A stretch of 39,757 nucleotides of DNA from a virus: positions 1 through 39,757 of the IMG/VR virus record IMGVR_UViG_3300029265_000403; one strand, written 5' to 3'. Below, piece after piece: positions 37,712-39,757 of the stretch (the stretch's first letter is position 1; each line of letters begins with the position of its first letter). The notes under the pieces are model-generated. The model made no database searches. It worked only from the letters and a program-made list of their open reading frames with translations, and was not told where the DNA came from. The position numbers and the translations under genes were made by a program.

Positions 37712-38345
37712 AAAAACAAAAAAGACGTACAAAGAACTTGCATTAGAGTTTAAAAAGACAAGAAAAGAAAGTGTTTATAATGAACTATATGCTAAGATGA
37801 GACCAGGCTTAAGATCATATGTAAATAATATTGTAAAAGATCCTAATGTTACTGAAGATATTGTATCTACAACTTTAACTACAGTGTATTTAAAAATTGA
37901 TCAATATAATGAAGATTATCAAATTACAACGTGGGCATATCGTATTGCTTATAATGAATGCATAGGTTGGATTAGATATAGAAATAGAAAAGTAAGTATG
38001 AATGCATTTACTGATAAAGGTATTGATCCACCAACATTTTTATTACCTAACGCAGAACCTAATAATGGAATGCCGTGGTCTACTGAAGATGATTACTGGG
38101 CAGCTGAACATCTTTTAGTTGAAAAGGTAAGATTAACAACAGAAGCAATAAAGGCTTTACCTCCAATGTATAAAAGATTTATGGAAGAAAGATTCTTAAA
38201 TAAAAAATCTTATAATGATATTTTAGACATTATGTCTGATAGCGAAAAAGGCATAAACTTACAAACTGTTAAGAACAGGATTTTTAGAGGAAGGAAAATA
38301 GTCAGAAAACAACTAGAAAGTATGAAAGTATTTTCAGAAGCATAA
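37704..38345 (+). CDS. gp55: Sigma factor, sigma-70 family (late-transcription, gp55-like)
   Basis: 213 residues; T4 gp55 has 185. Region 2 is visible as LRSYVNNIVKDPNVTEDIVSTTLTTVY, then YQITTWAYRIAYNECIGWIRYRNRK (the -10 and core-binding helices). Region 4 is EAIKALPPMYKRFMEERFLNKKSYNDILDIM...NLQTVKNRIFRGRKIVRKQL, with an ECF-like helix-turn-helix. Unlike T4 gp55, which lacks region 4 DNA binding, this keeps both. It probably redirects host RNA polymerase to late genes, perhaps at the TATATAAA boxes. It is coupled to the phosphoesterase gene. Confidence 0.85.
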   Translation: MAKKTKKTYKELALEFKKTRKESVYNELYAKMRPGLRSYVNNIVKDPNVTEDIVSTTLTTVYLKIDQYNEDYQITTWAYRIAYNECIGWIRYRNRKVSMNAFTDKGIDPPTFLLPNAEPNNGMPWSTEDDYWAAEHLLVEKVRLTTEAIKALPPMYKRFMEERFLNKKSYNDILDIMSDSEKGINLQTVKNRIFRGRKIVRKQLESMKVFSEA

Positions 38346-38368
38346 ATACATAACTAACAAACAAAACC

Positions 38369-38821
38369 ATGTACATATTAAAATTATATAAAGAATTAGT
38401 AATCTGGAATAAAATTAAAAAGATTGCTAAAGGAGCCCAGGTAAAACTTTTAGAAAAAGGGTTCCGAGTTGATTGGGTAGGTAGAATCTATACTGTTATT
38501 AATTTACCAGAAGAAGTAGCAAATACTCCAGTCTCTCAAGAAGGATACGTGTTAATGCAATTAAGAGAACATGATAAATTATTCTTAGAATTAGGAATAG
38601 CTGATTATGTATCACCAGAATTTGAACCTATACCAGATTCAGATTCATTTCTTTTAGTATTATCTCCTGACAGAGAATATTTTAAAACATGGCCATTAAT
38701 TATATCTTTAACAAAGACATTAATACTGGTATTTCTTTTAAGAATTGCCTATGTATTTGTAGAATCTTACAGTGAAAAAATATCAGAAATATGGAACGAG
38801 ATGATAACCCTAGTATTTTAA
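38369..38821 (+). CDS. Unknown protein with one C-terminal membrane helix
   Basis: 150 residues. The first 105 are soluble: a basic start (WNKIKKIAKGAQVKLLEKG), then strands and YVLMQLREHDKLFLELG. A hydrophobic helix follows at about residues 113-131 (TKTLILVFLLRIAYVFV), with a short acidic tail. The topology suggests a tail-anchored inner-membrane protein with a cytosolic domain. I recognise no family. The end overlaps the next gene by 31 bases. Confidence 0.55.
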   Translation: MYILKLYKELVIWNKIKKIAKGAQVKLLEKGFRVDWVGRIYTVINLPEEVANTPVSQEGYVLMQLREHDKLFLELGIADYVSPEFEPIPDSDSFLLVLSPDREYFKTWPLIISLTKTLILVFLLRIAYVFVESYSEKISEIWNEMITLVF

Positions 38822-39024
38822 ATAATGTTAACAAAATTGAAAATAAATTAAAAGAATTAGAAAAAGAAAAAGAAATTATTCAAACAAGCTGTGGTCATAA
38901 AGAAGGAGTGATCATAAACTTTAATGGAGACAAATCTATTAAAAGATATTGTTCAGTATGCAAGAGAGATTTAGGTTATGCAACGAAAGAAGAAGAACAG
39001 GATTTTTTAGAGCCGAAAGGCTAA
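38791..39024 (+). CDS. Small coiled-coil/zinc-ribbon protein
   Basis: 77 residues. A coiled-coil N-terminal half (NNVNKIENKLKELEKEKEI) leads to CGH (residues 34-36) and CSVC spaced about 20 residues on, a CH-CC metal site, and an acidic end (EEEQDFLEPKG). It overlaps the previous gene by 31 bases. The end of the gene encodes AGCC-GAAA-GGCT, a small hairpin that starts a run of three. Likely a small regulatory nucleic-acid-binding protein; not identified. Confidence 0.6.
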   Translation: MERDDNPSILNNVNKIENKLKELEKEKEIIQTSCGHKEGVIINFNGDKSIKRYCSVCKRDLGYATKEEEQDFLEPKG

Positions 39025-39068
39025 CAACATACATAGGAAATAGTTTTCTATGTTAGGGAATAATTCCC
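39011..39068 (+). promoter_or_regulatory. Three consecutive hairpins before the outer-membrane gene
   Basis: AGCC-GAAA-GGCT (39011-39022), then ACATAGGAAA with TTTTCTATGT (39031-39053, one G-U pair), then GGGAA-TAA-TTCCC (39056-39068). No T tract follows, so this looks more like a structured leader or processing site than a terminator. Confidence 0.5.
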
Positions 39069-39102
39069 GAATATTAAATAATAATAAAAAAAATTTTAAA
39101 AG

Positions 39103-39528
39103 ATGAATAAATTAATTTTAAGTTTAGCATTAGTAGTTGGAATGGTATTATCCACAACAGCTCAAAATGTAAAAGGAGACTGGTATGTAGGTACAGGAGA
39201 CGTTGCAAACGTTGCTTGGACTGATTTGTCAGTAGAACCAACTTTAGGATACGCAGTATCTAATAAAGTAATGGTTGGATTAGCTGTATCACAAGCTGAC
39301 TCTTCTCAAGATTTAGCAATTGATATACATGCTAGATATTTTATGACAGTAGCAGGACAAGATATTTTCTTGTATGCAGCTATGCCAGAATTTGATACTG
39401 ATAACCTTTCATTAGGTTTAGGTAAAATGTTCACAGTTCATAAAGGAATATTTGTAGAACCAAAACTTGTTTATCACTCAGGTGAAAAAACAACAAACAT
39501 GATGTTAGGTTTCGGAATGAAATTCTAA
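39103..39528 (+). CDS. Secreted outer-membrane beta-barrel-like protein
   Basis: 141 residues. A signal peptide (MNKLILSLALVVGMVLSTTAQ) with a basic start, a hydrophobic core and TTAQ-N cleavage is typical of Bacteroidota. The mature part alternates polar and hydrophobic residues with aromatic girdles (GDWYVGTGD, YAVSNKVMVGLAVS, IDIHARYFMTV, GIFVEPKLVYH) and ends GFGMKF, a C-terminal Phe used for barrel insertion. It predicts a small 6-8-stranded barrel like those in the OprF/Omp family. Phage structural proteins do not need this signal, so it likely enters the host outer membrane during infection. It is followed by a strong terminator. Confidence 0.8.
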   Translation: MNKLILSLALVVGMVLSTTAQNVKGDWYVGTGDVANVAWTDLSVEPTLGYAVSNKVMVGLAVSQADSSQDLAIDIHARYFMTVAGQDIFLYAAMPEFDTDNLSLGLGKMFTVHKGIFVEPKLVYHSGEKTTNMMLGFGMKF

Positions 39529-39544
39529 TAACATATTACTTATT

Positions 39545-39577
39545 AAAACCGGTAGCTTAATTGTTACCGGTTTTTTT
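39545..39577 (+). terminator. Rho-independent terminator after outer-membrane gene
   Basis: AAAACCGGTA (39545-39554) pairs with TACCGGTTTT (39565-39574) and continues into a T tract to 39577. Loop of about ten bases. Confidence 0.92.
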
Positions 39578-39621
39578 GTCTTAAACTTTATTACATTTTT
39601 ACATATAATAATAAACAGATT

Positions 39622-39757
39622 ATGTCTACAGAACAATCATTAGCAACAACTGAAACAATAAATGGTAAAAGATACTATAATATTGGATTAGGTAAAAAAT
39701 ATCCATCAGTAACAACAATTTTAGGTGCAATGACTGATAAGTCTGGTATTGATGCAT
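39622..39757 (+). CDS. Start of a PD-(D/E)XK (RecB-like) exonuclease, partial
   Basis: The first 45 codons are present and run off the right edge. The segment KRYYNIGLGKKYPSVTTIL then GAMTDKSGIDA matches the N-terminal 'R-x-Y-x-x-P-x-G-x-x-Y-P-S-V-T-T-x-L' signature of phage RecB-type nucleases. The catalytic residues lie outside the window. It starts downstream of a terminator, with TATAATAATAAA as a possible promoter. Confidence 0.65.
   Translation, partial: MSTEQSLATTETINGKRYYNIGLGKKYPSVTTILGAMTDKSGIDA

Noticed and set aside
1-39757. CRISPR array, insertion sequence, integrase or attachment sites
   Set aside because: No spaced direct repeats, transposase or recombinase motifs, or att-like duplications were seen. 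The only tandem repeats are coding (protease-scaffold and tape measure).

Overview
The window is a block of a large, AT-rich, T4-like contractile-tailed bacteriophage (a distant T4 relative) that most likely infects a member of the Bacteroidota, probably a flavobacterium. Phage identity rests on a T4-type structural set: portal gp20, prohead protease gp21, major capsid gp23, terminase gp16/gp17, sheath gp18, tube gp19 and tape measure. It also carries T4-type replication genes: clamp loader gp44, an Rnh-type flap nuclease, topoisomerase gp39/gp52 and a late-type sigma factor. The host guess rests on near absence of Shine-Dalgarno sequences, A/T-rich leaders before ATG, a tmRNA 5' end of Bacteroidota type, a Bacteroidota-style signal peptide on a beta-barrel protein, and a holin of the kind seen in Bacteroidota phages.

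Layout. 1-7190: head genes (conserved neck/head protein, portal, fused protease-scaffold, major capsid, terminator, and an internal head protein with a T4-like capsid-targeting N-terminus). 7205-9599: accessory island with a 21-residue cysteine-rich peptide, a fucosyltransferase-like enzyme, a zinc-binding protein, and the only minus-strand gene (Rossmann/sialyltransferase-like). 9673-13171: replication genes (gp44, small ORF, Rnh-type nuclease, possible gp62). 13204-18188: holin-like protein, large structural protein, small terminase, GroES-like co-chaperonin, large terminase. 18248-27303: tail genes (very long sheath, tube, GIY-YIG endonuclease, gp26-like protein with a probable +1 frameshift extension, tape measure, cyclophilin). 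27373-29803: DEDDh exonuclease, tmRNA, tRNA-Gly(ACC), tRNA-Ala(UGC), and small membrane/basic ORFs. 29839-35871: type II topoisomerase and nucleotide metabolism (guanylate kinase, dTMP-kinase-like dNMP kinase, and a thymidylate-synthase homologue with the dCMP-hydroxymethylase signature). 35886-39757: ATP-grasp protein with a capsid-targeting-like N-terminus, a degenerate metallophosphoesterase, sigma factor, zinc-finger protein, outer-membrane beta-barrel protein, and the start of a RecB-type nuclease.

The genes fit a lytic programme. The topoisomerase, clamp loader, flap nuclease and exonuclease serve replication. The dCMP-hydroxymethylase-like enzyme plus two kinases would supply modified nucleotides. 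The sigma factor would drive late genes, many of which share a TATATAAA motif just upstream. GroES and cyclophilin are candidates for helping virion proteins fold, and the fused protease-scaffold builds and then matures the head. The observations that most deserve follow-up are the phage tmRNA, the Asp-for-Asn switch in the TS-like enzyme, the cysteine-rich micropeptide, the prfB-like +1 frameshift before the tape measure gene, the putatively packaged ATP-grasp enzyme, and the phage-borne outer-membrane barrel.
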